From the NCBI RefSeq assembly GCF_041242975.1, contig NZ_CP162488.1, positions 2,718,001 through 2,782,000 on the forward strand: a stretch of DNA of 64,000 bases, written 5' to 3'. The position numbers and the translations under genes are program-made. The notes beneath the pieces were generated by a model. The model was given only the letters and a program-made list of their open reading frames with translations, ran no database searches and was not told the DNA's origin. Of the stretch, positions 15,954 to 26,121 are shown one piece after another. Every line of letters begins with the position of its first letter. Position 1 is the stretch's first letter. The stretch is from Xanthomonas sp. DAR 35659. Its GTDB lineage: Bacteria > Pseudomonadota > Gammaproteobacteria > Xanthomonadales > Xanthomonadaceae.

Positions 15954-16739
15954 ATGAATCAGGCTTTGTGGGTCGCCAAGACCGGACTGGATGCGCAGCA
16001 GACGCGCATGTCGGTCGTGTCCAACAACCTGGCCAACACCAACACCACCGGCTTCAAGCGCGACCGCGCCAGCTTCGAGGACCTGCTGTACCAGCAGGTG
16101 CGCCAGCCGGGCGGCGCCACCTCGGCGCAGACCCAGCTGCCGTCGGGCCTGCAACTGGGCACCGGCGTGCGCGTGGTCGCCACCTCCAAGGATTTCGAGC
16201 AGGGCAACCCGCAGCAGACCGGGCGCGCGCTGGACGTGATGGTCAACGGCCGCGGCTTCTTCGAAGTGCAGATGCCCGACGGCACCTCGGCCTATACCCG
16301 CGACGGCAGCTTCCAGATCAACGCGCAGGGCGAACTGGTCACCAACAGCGGCTACCCGGTGCAGCCCGGCATCCAGATCCCGGAAGGCGCGCAGTCGCTG
16401 ACCATCGGTACCGACGGCACGGTCAGCGTGCAGGTCGCCGGCACCGCCGCGGCGCTGCAGATCGGCTCGCTGACGCTGAGCGACTTCATCAATCCGGCCG
16501 GCCTGCAGGCCAAGGGCCAGAACCTGTACGCGGAAACCGCCGCGTCCGGTCCCGCGCAGGCCGGCACCCCCGGCCTCAACGGCCTGGGCACCACGGTGCA
16601 GGCCTCGCTGGAAGGCAGCAACGTCAACGTGGTCGAGGAGCTGGTCAGCATGATCGAGACCCAGCGCGCCTACGAGATGAACGCCAAGGCCATCTCCACC
16701 ACCGATTCGATGCTCGGCTATCTGAACAACAACGTCTGA
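15954..16739 (+). CDS. flgG: Distal rod protein FlgG
   Basis: The 261-residue protein begins [47 protein letters not shown] and includes the FlgG-specific region after the N-terminal helix ([24 protein letters not shown]). It ends [37 protein letters not shown]. It forms the distal rod through the peptidoglycan and outer-membrane rings. It is the first gene behind its own sigma-54 element, and AGAGGAAT lies ahead of the start. Confidence 0.97.
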   Translation: MNQALWVAKTGLDAQQTRMSVVSNNLANTNTTGFKRDRASFEDLLYQQVRQPGGATSAQTQLPSGLQLGTGVRVVATSKDFEQGNPQQTGRALDVMVNGRGFFEVQMPDGTSAYTRDGSFQINAQGELVTNSGYPVQPGIQIPEGAQSLTIGTDGTVSVQVAGTAAALQIGSLTLSDFINPAGLQAKGQNLYAETAASGPAQAGTPGLNGLGTTVQASLEGSNVNVVEELVSMIETQRAYEMNAKAISTTDSMLGYLNNNV

Positions 16740-16762
16740 TCCCGACTCTCCTGGAACCTGCC

Positions 16763-17464
16763 ATGTCGCGTCCGTTCTCTCTCTCTCTCCTCGCCGCGTT
16801 GGTCCTGCCGACCCTGCTCGGCGGCTGCGCCGGCCTGGGCGTGGCCGCGGGCGACATGCGCCCGTACGCGCCGATGGCGCCGGTGGTGCCGGTGCAGGCG
16901 CCGCCGGCGCAGGCCAGCGCCGGCGCGATCTACGCCGCCGGCCCGGGCCTGTCGCTGTACTCGGACCGCCGCGCCCGCGATGTCGGCGACCTGCTGACCA
17001 TCACCCTGGTCGAAAGCACCAACGCCAGCTCCACCGCCAACACCAGCATCAGCAAGAAGGACGCGGTGACGATGGCCACGCCGACCCTGCTCGGCGCGCC
17101 GCTGACCGTCAACGGCGTCAACGTGTTGAATAACTCCACCAGTGGCGATCGCAGCTTTGCCGGCAAGGGCAACACCGCGCAGAGCAACACCATGCAGGGC
17201 AGCATCACCGTGACCGTGATGCAGCGCCTGCCCAATGGCAACCTGGTGATCCAGGGCCAGAAGAAGCTGCGTCTGAACCAGGGCGACGAACTGGTGCAGG
17301 TGCAGGGCATCGTCCGCGCCGCCGACATCTCCCCGGACAACACCATCCCGTCCAGCAAGGTCGCCGACGCCCGCATCGCCTATGGCGGCCGCGGCGCCGT
17401 CGCCCAGTCCAACGCGATGGGCTGGCTGAGCCGCTTCTTCAACTCGCGCATCTCGCCGTACTGA
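16763..17464 (+). CDS. flgH: L-ring lipoprotein FlgH
   Basis: This 233-residue precursor has a lipoprotein signal sequence, [22 protein letters not shown], with lipobox LGGC and acylated Cys at about residue 22. The mature part contains [32 protein letters not shown] and [31 protein letters not shown], both typical of FlgH. It forms the outer-membrane ring around the rod. Codons 5-9 are encoded within an uninterrupted (TC)7 dinucleotide run (16776-16789), where slippage would shift the frame. Signal, spacing and linkage to flgG and flgI are normal. Confidence 0.97.
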   Translation: MSRPFSLSLLAALVLPTLLGGCAGLGVAAGDMRPYAPMAPVVPVQAPPAQASAGAIYAAGPGLSLYSDRRARDVGDLLTITLVESTNASSTANTSISKKDAVTMATPTLLGAPLTVNGVNVLNNSTSGDRSFAGKGNTAQSNTMQGSITVTVMQRLPNGNLVIQGQKKLRLNQGDELVQVQGIVRAADISPDNTIPSSKVADARIAYGGRGAVAQSNAMGWLSRFFNSRISPY

Positions 17465-17472
17465 GGCCCGCC

Positions 17473-18591
17473 ATGAATCTCGTCTCCCTGTCCTGCCGCC
17501 TGCTCGCCGCGTTCGCGCTGTGCGCGGGCCTGGCCGCCCCGGCCGCGGCCGAACGCATCAAGGATCTGGCCCAGGTCGGCGGCGTGCGCGGCAACGCGCT
17601 GGTCGGCTACGGCCTGGTGGTCGGCCTGGACGGCAGCGGCGACCGCACCAGCCAGGCGCCCTTCACCGTGCAGAGCCTGAAGAACATGCTCGGCGAGCTG
17701 GGCGTCAACGTACCGTCGAACGTCAATCCGCAGCTGAAGAACGTCGCCGCGGTGGCGATCCACGCCGAACTGCCGCCGTTCGCCAAACCCGGCCAGCCGA
17801 TCGACATCACCGTGTCCTCGATCGGCAACGCGGTGTCGCTGCGCGGCGGCTCGTTGCTGATGGCGCCGCTGAAGGGCGCCGACGGCCAGGTCTACGCGAT
17901 CGCGCAGGGCAGCCTGATCGTCGGCGGCTTCGGTGCGCAGGGCAAGGATGGCTCGCGGATCTCGGTCAACGTGCCCAGCGTCGGCCGCATCCCCAACGGC
18001 GCCACCGTGGAGCGGGCGCTGCCGGACGTGTTCGGCAGCAGCAACGAGATCACCCTGAACCTGCACCAGAACGATTTCACCACGGTGTCGCGGATGGTCG
18101 CGGCGCTGGAGAACGCGTTCGGCCCCGGCAGCGCGCACGCGGTCGACGGCGCCACCGTGGCGGTGCGTTCGCCGACCGACCCGGGCGCGCGCGTCGGCCT
18201 GCTGGCGCGGATCGAGAACATCGAGCTGTCGCCGGGCGCGGCGCCGGCCAAGGTAGTGGTCAACGCGCGCACCGGCACGGTGGTGATCGGCTCGCAGGTG
18301 CGGGTCAGCCCGGCGGCGATCTCGCACGGCTCGCTGACCGTCACCATCAGCGAAGGCAGCCAGGTCAGCCAGCCCAATGCGTTGAGCGGCGGCCAGACCG
18401 TGGTCGCGCCGAAGTCGACCATCACCGCCACCAACGAAGGCAGCCGCATGTTCAAGTTCGAGGGCGGCACCTCGCTGGATCAGATCGTACGCGCGGTCAA
18501 CGAAGTCGGCGCCGCGCCGGGCGACCTGATCGCGATCCTGGAAGCGCTCAAGCAGGCTGGCGCGCTGAGCGCGGAGCTGGAGGTGATCTGA
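17473..18591 (+). CDS. flgI: P-ring protein FlgI
   Basis: The 372-residue precursor starts with a Sec signal ([26 protein letters not shown], cleavage before ERIKD). The family hallmark [30 protein letters not shown] follows directly, and the C-terminus is [27 protein letters not shown]. It forms the periplasmic P ring in peptidoglycan with help from FlgA. It lies 8 bp after flgH and 1 bp ahead of flgJ. Confidence 0.97.
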   Translation: MNLVSLSCRLLAAFALCAGLAAPAAAERIKDLAQVGGVRGNALVGYGLVVGLDGSGDRTSQAPFTVQSLKNMLGELGVNVPSNVNPQLKNVAAVAIHAELPPFAKPGQPIDITVSSIGNAVSLRGGSLLMAPLKGADGQVYAIAQGSLIVGGFGAQGKDGSRISVNVPSVGRIPNGATVERALPDVFGSSNEITLNLHQNDFTTVSRMVAALENAFGPGSAHAVDGATVAVRSPTDPGARVGLLARIENIELSPGAAPAKVVVNARTGTVVIGSQVRVSPAAISHGSLTVTISEGSQVSQPNALSGGQTVVAPKSTITATNEGSRMFKFEGGTSLDQIVRAVNEVGAAPGDLIAILEALKQAGALSAELEVI

Positions 18592-18592
18592 C

Positions 18593-19813
18593 ATGCGTAT
18601 CTCGGCCTCTCCCATCGAACTGAACCCGACCACCAAGAACGATCCCGCGCGGATCGACAAGGTGTCGCGCCAGTTGGAAGGACAGTTCGCGAATCTGCTG
18701 GTCAAGAGCATGCGCGACGCAAGCTTCGGCGATTCCCTGTTCCCGGGCGAGAACCAGACCTTCCGCGACATGTACGACCAGCAGATGGCCAAGGCGCTGA
18801 CCGAGGGCAAGGGGCTGGGCGTGGCGGCGATGATCGCCAAGCAGTTGGGCGGCGGCAAGACCGCCGACGCGCCGCCGGTCAATACCGCGATCGGCGCGGC
18901 GCAGGCGGCCAAGGCGTATTCGCTGGTGTCCGGCCAGGGCCGCGGCGACGCCGGCAGCACGGGGATCGGCACAGTGGCCGACACCGGCGCGGCGGCTGGC
19001 GTCGGCGCAGGCGCCTGGGGCGGCATGGACGCGGGGGATGCGTCGCAGCACCAGGTGTCGCGCGTGCTCGACCTGATCGCCGGCCGCGAGACCAGCGCCA
19101 TGCACGAAGCGATCGGCAGCAATCCGGCCGACGGCAGCGCCACGCTGGCATGGACCACCGTCGCCGACGACCGCTGGGCGGACCTGGCGGCGACCGGCAA
19201 CGGCGGCGGCGACGTCGACGCCAGCACCGCGGCCGCCGCCAACGCCGCCGCGGCCAGCCTCGGCGAGCGCACTCCGGAAGGCTTCGTCGCCAAGATCTGG
19301 AACCATGCGCAGAAGGCCGCGCAGGAACTGGGCGTGGACGCGCGCGCCCTGGTCGCGCAGGCCGCGCTGGAAACCGGCTGGGGACGCCGTGGCATTTCCC
19401 GCGGCGATGGCGCCAGCTCCAACAACCTGTTCGGGATCAAGGCCACCGGCTGGAGCGGCGATCGCGTCACCACCGGCACCCACGAGTACGTGGACGGGGT
19501 CAAGCAATCGCAGACCGCCGATTTCCGCGCCTACGCCTCGCCGGCCGAGAGCTTCGCCGACTACGTGCGCCTGTTGAAGACCAATCCGCGCTACCAGCAG
19601 GCGCTGAAGGCCGGCACCGACATCCGCGGCTTCGCGCAGGGCCTGCAACGCGCCGGCTACGCCACCGATCCGTCGTACGCGGCCAAGATCGCCGCGATCG
19701 CCGGCGGCCCGACCATCGGCCGCGCCGTCGCCGCGATCGGCAACGCCGCCGCCGGCGGCCTGGAGCGCGCGTTCGCCAGCACCTCCGACCCGTCCACCAG
19801 CGTCCTGCGTTGA
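18593..19813 (+). CDS. flgJ: Rod-binding peptidoglycan hydrolase FlgJ
   Basis: The 406-residue two-domain protein has an N-terminal rod-binding part (VSRQLEGQFANLLVKSMRDASFGDSLFPGENQTFRDMYDQQMAK, about 22-65). An Ala/Gly-rich linker of about 170 residues follows. The C-terminal glucosaminidase domain (about 225-370) has the catalytic Glu at about 260 in QAALETGWGRRG. It caps the rod and opens the peptidoglycan. It is longer than enteric FlgJ (about 310) because of the linker. Confidence 0.95.
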   Translation: MRISASPIELNPTTKNDPARIDKVSRQLEGQFANLLVKSMRDASFGDSLFPGENQTFRDMYDQQMAKALTEGKGLGVAAMIAKQLGGGKTADAPPVNTAIGAAQAAKAYSLVSGQGRGDAGSTGIGTVADTGAAAGVGAGAWGGMDAGDASQHQVSRVLDLIAGRETSAMHEAIGSNPADGSATLAWTTVADDRWADLAATGNGGGDVDASTAAAANAAAASLGERTPEGFVAKIWNHAQKAAQELGVDARALVAQAALETGWGRRGISRGDGASSNNLFGIKATGWSGDRVTTGTHEYVDGVKQSQTADFRAYASPAESFADYVRLLKTNPRYQQALKAGTDIRGFAQGLQRAGYATDPSYAAKIAAIAGGPTIGRAVAAIGNAAAGGLERAFASTSDPSTSVLR

Positions 19814-19824
19814 GGTAGCCGCTC

Positions 19825-21699
19825 ATGTCCGTCCTGTCCACCGGCACCAGCGCCCTGATCGCCTTCCAGCGGGCGCTGTCGACCGTGAGCCACAACGTCG
19901 CCAACATCAACACCGATGGCTACAGCCGGCAGCGGGTCTCCTTCGCGACCACCGTGCCGACCCGGTACGGCGCGGACTACATCGGCAACGGCACCCAGAT
20001 CACCGACGTCTCCCGCGTCGCCGACCAGTTGGCCACCTCGCGGCTGCTGGACAGCGGCGGCGAACTGTCACGGCTGAAGCAACTGTCGGCCCTGTCCGAC
20101 CGCGTCGATGGCCTGTTTTCCGACACCGCCACCAACATCTCCGGCCAGTGGTCGAAGTTCTTCGACGCCAGCACCGGCCTGTCGGCCAACGCCTCGGCCA
20201 CCGCCACCCGGCAGAACCTGCTCGACAACGGCGGCGCCCTGGTGACCCGCTTCAAGCAGCTCAACGGGCAGATGGACGCGCTCGGCAACGAGGTCAACAA
20301 CGGCCTGCTTTCCGGCACCACGGAAGCCAACCGCCTGGCCGCCGAAGTGGCCAGGATCAACGGCCAGATCGGCAGCAACGCGGCCACGGCCGCGCCGGAC
20401 CTGCTCGACCGCCGCGACCAGCTGATCACCCAACTGGTGGGCTACACCGGCGGCAACGCGGTGCAGCAGGACGGCGGCGCGATCAACGTCTATACCGCGG
20501 GCGGCCAGGCGCTGGTGGTCGGCACCACCGCCTCCACCCTGACCACCGTCACCGATCCCTACCAGCCCGGGCGGCTGACGGTCGCGCTGCAGGCGCAGGG
20601 CGCGACCATCAGCCTGAGCAACAGCGCGCTGGGCGGCCAGATCGGCGGCCTGCTGGAATTCCGCGCCGACGTGCTGGATCCGACCAAGGCCGAACTGGGC
20701 CGCCTGGCCACCGGCCTGGCGGTCAGCTACAACCAGCAGCACAGGGCCGGCATGGACCTGTACGGCAATCTCGGCGGCGACTTCTTCTCGCTGCCGGCGC
20801 CCAGCGTCAACGCCAATGCCGCCAACACCGGCAGTGCCAGCTTCAGCGCCAGCGTCGGCGACCTGAGCAAGCTCGACGGACAGAACCTGTTGCTGAAGTT
20901 CGACGGCAGCACCTGGACCGCCAGCCGCGCCGACACCGGCGCCAGCGTGGCGATGACCGGCACCGGCAGCAACACCGATCCGTTCGTGGTCAACGGGGTG
21001 ACCCTGCGGGTCTCCGGCAGCGCCGCCGCCGGCGACAAGTTCCTGCTGCAACCCACCGCCAACGCGGTCATCGGCCTGGGGGTGGCGATCACCGACCCAT
21101 CGCGCATCGCCGCGGCCACGCCGGTCACCGGCAGTGCCGACCTGAGCAACCTGGGCACCGGCAAGGTCAGCAACGTGCGCGCCACCGACGCCAGCAACGC
21201 CAATCTGCTGACGCCCTCCAGCATCGCCTTCATCGACGCCAACCAGTACACCATCGACGGTGCCGGTCCGTTCCCCTACACCGCCGGACAGACCATCAGC
21301 GCCAACGGCTGGAGCATGACCCTGGACGGCGCGCCGGTCGCCGGCGACACCTTCGCGGTCAAACCCACCGGCGCCGCCTCCAGCAACAACGGCAATGCCC
21401 TGACCCTGTCCAACCTCGACGATGCCAAGGCCTTCAATGGCGGCACCATCACCCTCAACGGCGCGGTGTCCGGGCTCACCACCACGATTGGTTCCGCGGC
21501 GCGGCAGGCGAAATACGCCGCCGACGCGCAGGACGTGATCCACACCAGCGCGCAGGATGCGCGCGACTCGGTGTCCGGCGTCAACCTGGACGAGGAAGCC
21601 TCGGACATGCTGCGCCTGCAGCAGGCCTACCAGGCCGCGTCGCAACTGATCTCCGCCGCCGACACCATGTTCCAGTCCATCCTGGGGGCGATCCGATGA
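19825..21699 (+). CDS. flgK: Hook-filament junction protein FlgK (HAP1)
   Basis: The 624-residue protein begins MSVLSTGTSALIAFQRALSTVSHNVANINTDGYSRQRVSF and ends SGVNLDEEASDMLRLQQAYQAASQLISAADTMFQSILGAIR. These coiled termini are diagnostic of FlgK. The centre is Ser/Thr/Asn-rich and variable. It is first of the two junction proteins between hook and filament. The stop overlaps the flgL start by 4 bp (ATGA). Confidence 0.97.
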   Translation: MSVLSTGTSALIAFQRALSTVSHNVANINTDGYSRQRVSFATTVPTRYGADYIGNGTQITDVSRVADQLATSRLLDSGGELSRLKQLSALSDRVDGLFSDTATNISGQWSKFFDASTGLSANASATATRQNLLDNGGALVTRFKQLNGQMDALGNEVNNGLLSGTTEANRLAAEVARINGQIGSNAATAAPDLLDRRDQLITQLVGYTGGNAVQQDGGAINVYTAGGQALVVGTTASTLTTVTDPYQPGRLTVALQAQGATISLSNSALGGQIGGLLEFRADVLDPTKAELGRLATGLAVSYNQQHRAGMDLYGNLGGDFFSLPAPSVNANAANTGSASFSASVGDLSKLDGQNLLLKFDGSTWTASRADTGASVAMTGTGSNTDPFVVNGVTLRVSGSAAAGDKFLLQPTANAVIGLGVAITDPSRIAAATPVTGSADLSNLGTGKVSNVRATDASNANLLTPSSIAFIDANQYTIDGAGPFPYTAGQTISANGWSMTLDGAPVAGDTFAVKPTGAASSNNGNALTLSNLDDAKAFNGGTITLNGAVSGLTTTIGSAARQAKYAADAQDVIHTSAQDARDSVSGVNLDEEASDMLRLQQAYQAASQLISAADTMFQSILGAIR

Positions 21700-22901
21700 G
21701 CAACCGCATTTCCACCGGCATGATGTTCAGCCAGTCGGTCAACAACATGCTGGGCAAGCAGGCCAAGATCTCACATCTGGAGCAGCAGTTGGCCACCGGC
21801 AAGCGCCTGGTCACCGCCGCAGACGACCCGGTCGCCTCCGGCACCGCGGTCAACCTGGACCGCGCCGTGGCCGAGCTGGAGCGTTTCGGCCAGAACGCCA
21901 ACAACGTGCAGAACCGCCTCGGCCTGCAGGAGAACGCCCTGTCCCAGGCCGGCGAACTGATGGCGCGCGTCAACGACCTGACGGTGCAGGCGAACAGCTC
22001 GGCGCTGACCACCGACAACCGCAAGGCGATCGCCGCCGAACTCAAGACGCTGCACGCCAGCCTGCTCAGCCTGTCCAACAGCACCGACGGCAGCGGCCGC
22101 TACCTGTTCGCCGGCGCCGCCGACGACAAGGCGCCGTTCGCGGTGGTCAACGGCAGCGTGGTCTACAGCGGCGACCAGACCCAGCGCAGCGTCGAAGTGG
22201 CGGCCGACACCCAGGTCGCCGACGCCCTGCCCGGCAGCGAGATCTTCATGCGCATCCGCACCGGCGACGGTACCGTCGACGCGCACGCGGCCAGCACCAA
22301 CACCGGTACCGGGCTGTTGCTGGACTACAGCCGCGACGCCGGCGCCGGCGGCTGGAACGGCGGCAGCTACAGCGTCGCCTTCACCGCCGCCGACGCCTAC
22401 GAAGTGCGCGACAGCAACGGCACCGTCGTCACCACCGGCACCTACGCCGCCGGCGAAACGCTCAGCTTCGGCGGCCTGAAGATGCGCCTGGACGGCGCGC
22501 CGGCGGTCGGCGACAGCTTCCAGATCGGCGCCGCCACCACCAAGGACGTGTTCTCCACCATCACCAACCTGGTCAACGCGCTGAACTCGGACCCGGTCAC
22601 CGCCACCGACAAGGCCGCGCTGCAGAACACCCTGCAGTCGTCGATGCGCGACATCAGCCAGGCCTCGGCGAAGATGATCGATGCGCGCGCGGCCGGCGGC
22701 GCGCAGCTGGCCGCGCTCGACAGCGCCGCCGAACTGCGCGAATCCAACGAAGTGACGCTGAAGACGACCTTGTCCTCGCTGCGCGACCTCGACTACGCCG
22801 ATGCGATCGGCCAGTACCAACTGGAACAATCCGCGCTGAAGGCGGCACAGACCATCTTTACCCAGATGCAGTCGATGTCGTTGTTCAACATGATCCGCTG
22901 A
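21696..22901 (+). CDS. flgL: Hook-filament junction protein FlgL (HAP3)
   Basis: This 401-residue protein starts MSNRISTGMMFSQSVNNMLGKQAKISHLEQQLATGKRLVTAADDPVAS, the flagellin-like N-terminal coil of FlgL. It ends YADAIGQYQLEQSALKAAQTIFTQMQSMSLFNMIR. It overlaps flgK by 4 bp, closes the flgG-L operon and is followed by a strong terminator. Confidence 0.97.
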   Translation: MSNRISTGMMFSQSVNNMLGKQAKISHLEQQLATGKRLVTAADDPVASGTAVNLDRAVAELERFGQNANNVQNRLGLQENALSQAGELMARVNDLTVQANSSALTTDNRKAIAAELKTLHASLLSLSNSTDGSGRYLFAGAADDKAPFAVVNGSVVYSGDQTQRSVEVAADTQVADALPGSEIFMRIRTGDGTVDAHAASTNTGTGLLLDYSRDAGAGGWNGGSYSVAFTAADAYEVRDSNGTVVTTGTYAAGETLSFGGLKMRLDGAPAVGDSFQIGAATTKDVFSTITNLVNALNSDPVTATDKAALQNTLQSSMRDISQASAKMIDARAAGGAQLAALDSAAELRESNEVTLKTTLSSLRDLDYADAIGQYQLEQSALKAAQTIFTQMQSMSLFNMIR

Positions 22902-22927
22902 TCGCCGATCCGGCTTATATAGATGGA

Positions 22928-22959
22928 AAGGCCCGGAGCGTGGCGATGCTCCGGGCCTT
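22928..22959 (+). terminator. Intrinsic terminator after flgL
   Basis: AAGGCCCGGAGC (22928-22939), an 8-base loop and GCTCCGGGCCTT (22948-22959) form a perfect 12-bp stem. A short T-run follows (GCCGTTTTA). It separates the flgG-L operon from fliC. Confidence 0.85.
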
Positions 22960-23019
22960 GCCGTTTTATACCGGGATCGTCATGCATGCGCCGGCAAGCC
23001 AGCATCCGCGCGACGCCGC

Positions 23020-23046
23020 TAAAGTTTGCCGAAACACTGCCGAAAC
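23020..23046 (+). promoter_or_regulatory. FliA promoter of fliC
   Basis: TAAAGTTT (23020-23027), 11 bases, then GCCGAAAC (23039-23046). This is TAAA-N15-GCCGAAAC, an almost ideal sigma-28 element ahead of flagellin. Confidence 0.85.
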
Positions 23047-23236
23047 AAGCTGTTCGCCGCGAGTGCCCCAGGCTCCGGTTCGCAAAATCGCGATATTTTC
23101 CGCAGCGAATCGCTAAAGGTTGTTGGGCTCCCGCCGTTATTTATCTCAGCAGCGGCAACGGCCAATTGATGGCCCCCCTGCGGAGGCTCCAGGCACCCAC
23201 AGGTTGCCGGATAAATCGCTTAGAGGAGATATCAAA
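23047..23236 (+). promoter_or_regulatory. Long 5' leader of fliC mRNA
   Basis: From the predicted FliA start site to the fliC ATG is about 185 nt, long for a flagellin leader. It ends in a strong ribosome-binding site (AGAGGAGAT, 23223-23231) and contains several GGA triplets, which are potential sites for an RNA-binding regulator such as CsrA/RsmA. That last point is inference. No protein-coding ORF is evident. Confidence 0.4.
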
Positions 23237-24421
23237 ATGGCACAGGTCATCAACACCAACGTAATGTCGCTGAACGCTCAGCGTAACCTCAACAGCACCA
23301 GCTCGAGCATGGCCACGACGATTCAGCGTCTGTCCTCGGGCCTGCGCATCAACAGCGCCAAGGACGACGCCGCCGGTCTGGCGATCTCCGAGCGCTTCAC
23401 CACCCAGATCCGCGGCCTGGACGTCGCCTCGCGCAACGCCAACGACGGCATCTCGCTGGCGCAGACCGCGGAAGGCTCCATGGTCGAAATCGGCAACAAC
23501 CTGCAGCGTATCCGCGAGCTGTCGGTGCAGTCGGCCAACGCCACCAACTCCGCCACCGACCGCCAGGCGCTTAACTCGGAAGTCAAGCAGCTGACCTCGG
23601 AAATCGATCGCGTCGCCAACCAGACCAGCTTCAACGGCACCAAGCTGCTGGACGGCTCGTTCTCCGGCGCGCTGTTCCAGGTCGGCGCCGACGCCGGCCA
23701 GACCATCGGCATCAACAGCATCGTCGACGCCAACGTCGATTCGCTGGGCAAGGCCGGCTTCGCCGCCACCCAGACCGGCTCGGCCGCCCTGGCATCGGGC
23801 ACCGCGACCGCCAGCGGCAGCTTCTCCGGCATGTCGGTCAACGGCGTCAGCATCGCCTCGGTCGCGGTCGCGGTCGGCGACGTCGATTCCGACGTGTCCA
23901 AGAAGATCGCCGCCGCGATCAACGACAAGCTGGACCAGACCGGCGTGTACGCCTCGGTCGACAGCACCACCGGCGCGCTGAAGCTCGAATCGCTGAAGGC
24001 CGGCAAGGACTTCTCGTTCACCGCGGGCTCGGCCACCGGCGCCACCGGCATCACCTTCAGCAACGCCGGCATCGCCACCTCGGCCACCGCCGTCGCAGGC
24101 ACCACCAGCACGCTGAAGGATCTGGACATCTCCACCTTCTCCGGCGCGCAGAAGGCGCTGGAAATCGTCGACAAGGCGCTGACCTCGGTCAACTCCTCGC
24201 GCGCCGACATGGGTGCGGTGCAGAACCGCTTCACCTCCACCATCGCCAACCTGAGCTCCACCTCGGAGAACCTGTCGGCCTCGCGTAGCCGCATCCGCGA
24301 CACCGACTACGCCAAGGAAACCGCCGAACTGACCCGCACGCAGATCCTGCAGCAGGCCGGTACCGCGATGCTGGCGCAGGCCAAGTCGGTCCCGCAGAAC
24401 GTGCTGAGCCTGCTGCAGTAA
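23237..24421 (+). CDS. fliC: Flagellin FliC
   Basis: This 394-residue filament protein has the conserved D0/D1 N-terminus ([19 protein letters not shown], then [19 protein letters not shown]) and C-terminus ([44 protein letters not shown]). They flank a central Ser/Thr/Ala-rich D2 region (about 180-300), the likely surface-exposed and glycosylated part. The flg22 epitope spans residues 30-51 and has Asp at 43. A lone gene with its own FliA promoter and terminator, it is the only flagellin gene in the window. The start is ATG 23237 with AGGAG upstream. A longer in-frame ORF from 23120 is ruled out because it would begin inside the leader. Confidence 0.98.
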   Translation: MAQVINTNVMSLNAQRNLNSTSSSMATTIQRLSSGLRINSAKDDAAGLAISERFTTQIRGLDVASRNANDGISLAQTAEGSMVEIGNNLQRIRELSVQSANATNSATDRQALNSEVKQLTSEIDRVANQTSFNGTKLLDGSFSGALFQVGADAGQTIGINSIVDANVDSLGKAGFAATQTGSAALASGTATASGSFSGMSVNGVSIASVAVAVGDVDSDVSKKIAAAINDKLDQTGVYASVDSTTGALKLESLKAGKDFSFTAGSATGATGITFSNAGIATSATAVAGTTSTLKDLDISTFSGAQKALEIVDKALTSVNSSRADMGAVQNRFTSTIANLSSTSENLSASRSRIRDTDYAKETAELTRTQILQQAGTAMLAQAKSVPQNVLSLLQ

Positions 24422-24447
24422 CAGCCCGCTGGACACCGGCAAGACCC

Positions 24448-24476
24448 AAAGCCCCTCCGCAAGGAGGGGCTTTTTT
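24448..24476 (+). terminator. Intrinsic terminator after fliC
   Basis: AAAGCCCCTCC, a four-base loop (GCAA) and GGAGGGGC followed by six T (24471-24476). It is a textbook intrinsic terminator. Confidence 0.95.
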
Positions 24477-24492
24477 GCGCCTGGCCGCCCGC

Positions 24493-24508
24493 AGGCACAG
24501 GATTTGCA
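24493..24508 (+). promoter_or_regulatory. Sigma-54 promoter of fliD
   Basis: AGGCAC-AGGAT-TTGCA (GG at 24494-24495, GC at 24506-24507). One mismatch to consensus, about 110 bp before fliD. Confidence 0.65.
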
Positions 24509-24618
24509 TCACCTCCACGGCATGACCGGCGCACGCGCGGCCTCAAGAACCGCCGTGCGCCGCCGATACCCCTATCTACCGCTGGCCTTCGTGCCCGCCA
24601 CTGTAAGGAAGCCTGCCC

Positions 24619-25953
24619 ATGGCTACTTCATCGCTGTCCGCCGTCGGTTCCGGCATGGACGTCGCCGCCGTCGTCAAAAGCCTGGTGGCCGCCCAGCGCG
24701 CGCCGCAGGAAAACCGGATCAACGCCGACGGCACCGCGTCCAGCGCCAAACTTTCGGCGCTGAGCACGATCAAGGGCGCCCTGTCCAACCTGCAGACGGC
24801 GATGAACGCGATCGCCAAGAGCGCGGACAAGAGCGCGGTCAAGGCCACTGTCGCCGACGGCGCCGGCTATACCGCCAGCGTCACCGAGAGCGCCACCGCC
24901 GGCAACTACAGCGTGGAGGTAGTGAAGCTGGCCGAACGGCAGAAGCTGACCTCGGCCGCCTACGCCGATGACGCGGTGGTGGGCGACGGCACCTTGAGCA
25001 TCGGCTATGGCGACAAGACGCTGAACGTCACCGTCGCCGAAAACAGCAAGCTCAGCGACGTCGCCGCGGCGATCAACAAGGCCGCCGGCGGCAGCGGCGT
25101 GACCGCCAGCGTGGTCAGCGCCGACGACGGCGACCATCTGGTGCTCAACGCGGTCGATTCCGGCGTCAAGGGCGCGCTGACCATCAGCAGCACCGGCGGC
25201 AACGGCGGACTCGCCGCGCTGACCTACAGCAGCGGCAGCAGCGGCGGCCTGACCCAGACCGTGGCCGCGGCCGATGCGGTGGTCCGCGTGGACGGCTTCG
25301 AACGCACCTCCAGCAGCAACGCGATCGCCGACCTCGTGCCCGGCGTCACCTTGAACCTGACCAAGGCCGAGGCAGGCACCAAGTACAGCCTGAGCATCGC
25401 CAACGACAGCAGCAGCCTGAAGGCGAACCTCACCGCGTTCGTGACCGCCTACAACACCACCAACACCTTGCTGAAGTCCTCCAGCGCCTACGACGCCACC
25501 AACAACAAGGCCTCGGCGCTGACCGGCGACGCGATGGTGCGCGGACTGCAGCAATCGCTGCGCGGCCAGGTCAGCGGCAACATCGTCGACCTCATGGCGC
25601 TGGGCGTGACCATCGACAAGGCCGGGGTGATGAGCTTCGACGGCGCCAAGTTCGACAGCGCCGTCGCCAGCGATCCGGCCTCGGCGAAGGCACTGTTCGG
25701 CACCAGCGGCAGCTTCACCGCGGGCGTGACCACGCTCCTGAACAGCAACCTCGATGTCACCAACGGCAGCATCACGCAGCGTACCGCGTCGCTCAACAAG
25801 CACATCAGCGACCTGACCAACCAGCTCAGCGACCTGGACAAGCGGATGGACACGCTGACCACCAACTACACCGCCAGGTTCACCGCGATGGACACGATGG
25901 TCGCGCAGATGCAATCGATCAGCGACGCCCTCACCAAGCAGTTCTCGACGTAG
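24619..25953 (+). CDS. fliD: Filament cap protein FliD (HAP2)
   Basis: The 444-residue protein starts MATSSLSAVGSGMDVAAVVKSLVAAQRAPQENRI, the FliD N-terminal motif, and ends in the coiled-coil LNKHISDLTNQLSDLDKRMDTLTTNYTARFTAMDTMVAQMQSISDALTKQF. Both termini form the cap stalk and the centre (about 80-330) is the variable outer domain. It folds flagellin monomers at the filament tip. A start with AAGGAAG just ahead is at ATG 24619. Confidence 0.97.
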   Translation: MATSSLSAVGSGMDVAAVVKSLVAAQRAPQENRINADGTASSAKLSALSTIKGALSNLQTAMNAIAKSADKSAVKATVADGAGYTASVTESATAGNYSVEVVKLAERQKLTSAAYADDAVVGDGTLSIGYGDKTLNVTVAENSKLSDVAAAINKAAGGSGVTASVVSADDGDHLVLNAVDSGVKGALTISSTGGNGGLAALTYSSGSSGGLTQTVAAADAVVRVDGFERTSSSNAIADLVPGVTLNLTKAEAGTKYSLSIANDSSSLKANLTAFVTAYNTTNTLLKSSSAYDATNNKASALTGDAMVRGLQQSLRGQVSGNIVDLMALGVTIDKAGVMSFDGAKFDSAVASDPASAKALFGTSGSFTAGVTTLLNSNLDVTNGSITQRTASLNKHISDLTNQLSDLDKRMDTLTTNYTARFTAMDTMVAQMQSISDALTKQFST

Positions 25954-25989
25954 CGGCGACGGCATCGGAATGAAAGACGCCGCCGGCGC

Positions 25990-26017
25990 TCAAGTCCGAG
26001 CGGGCAGCGGCCGATAT
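25990..26017 (+). promoter_or_regulatory. FliA-like promoter of fliS
   Basis: TCAA (25990-25993), 16 bases, then GCCGATAT (26010-26017). The spacer is one base longer than the usual 15, as at cheV. It gives fliS and the two genes behind it a late promoter independent of fliD. Confidence 0.5.
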
Positions 26018-26121
26018 CTTTAGCATCGACAGTCATTCCGGACTGGCAGCACGTACCGCCGCCACGGCGCCTTCGCCGCCCGCCGCGGCGGCACGGCACC
26101 AGGCCACCCGAGGGAGTTTCC

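Noticed and set aside
26044..26059. Possible sigma-54 element before fliS (TGGCAG..)
   Set aside because: The GG to GC distance is 11 rather than 10 bases and the -12 box lacks TTGC. The FliA-like element at 25990-26017 is better.
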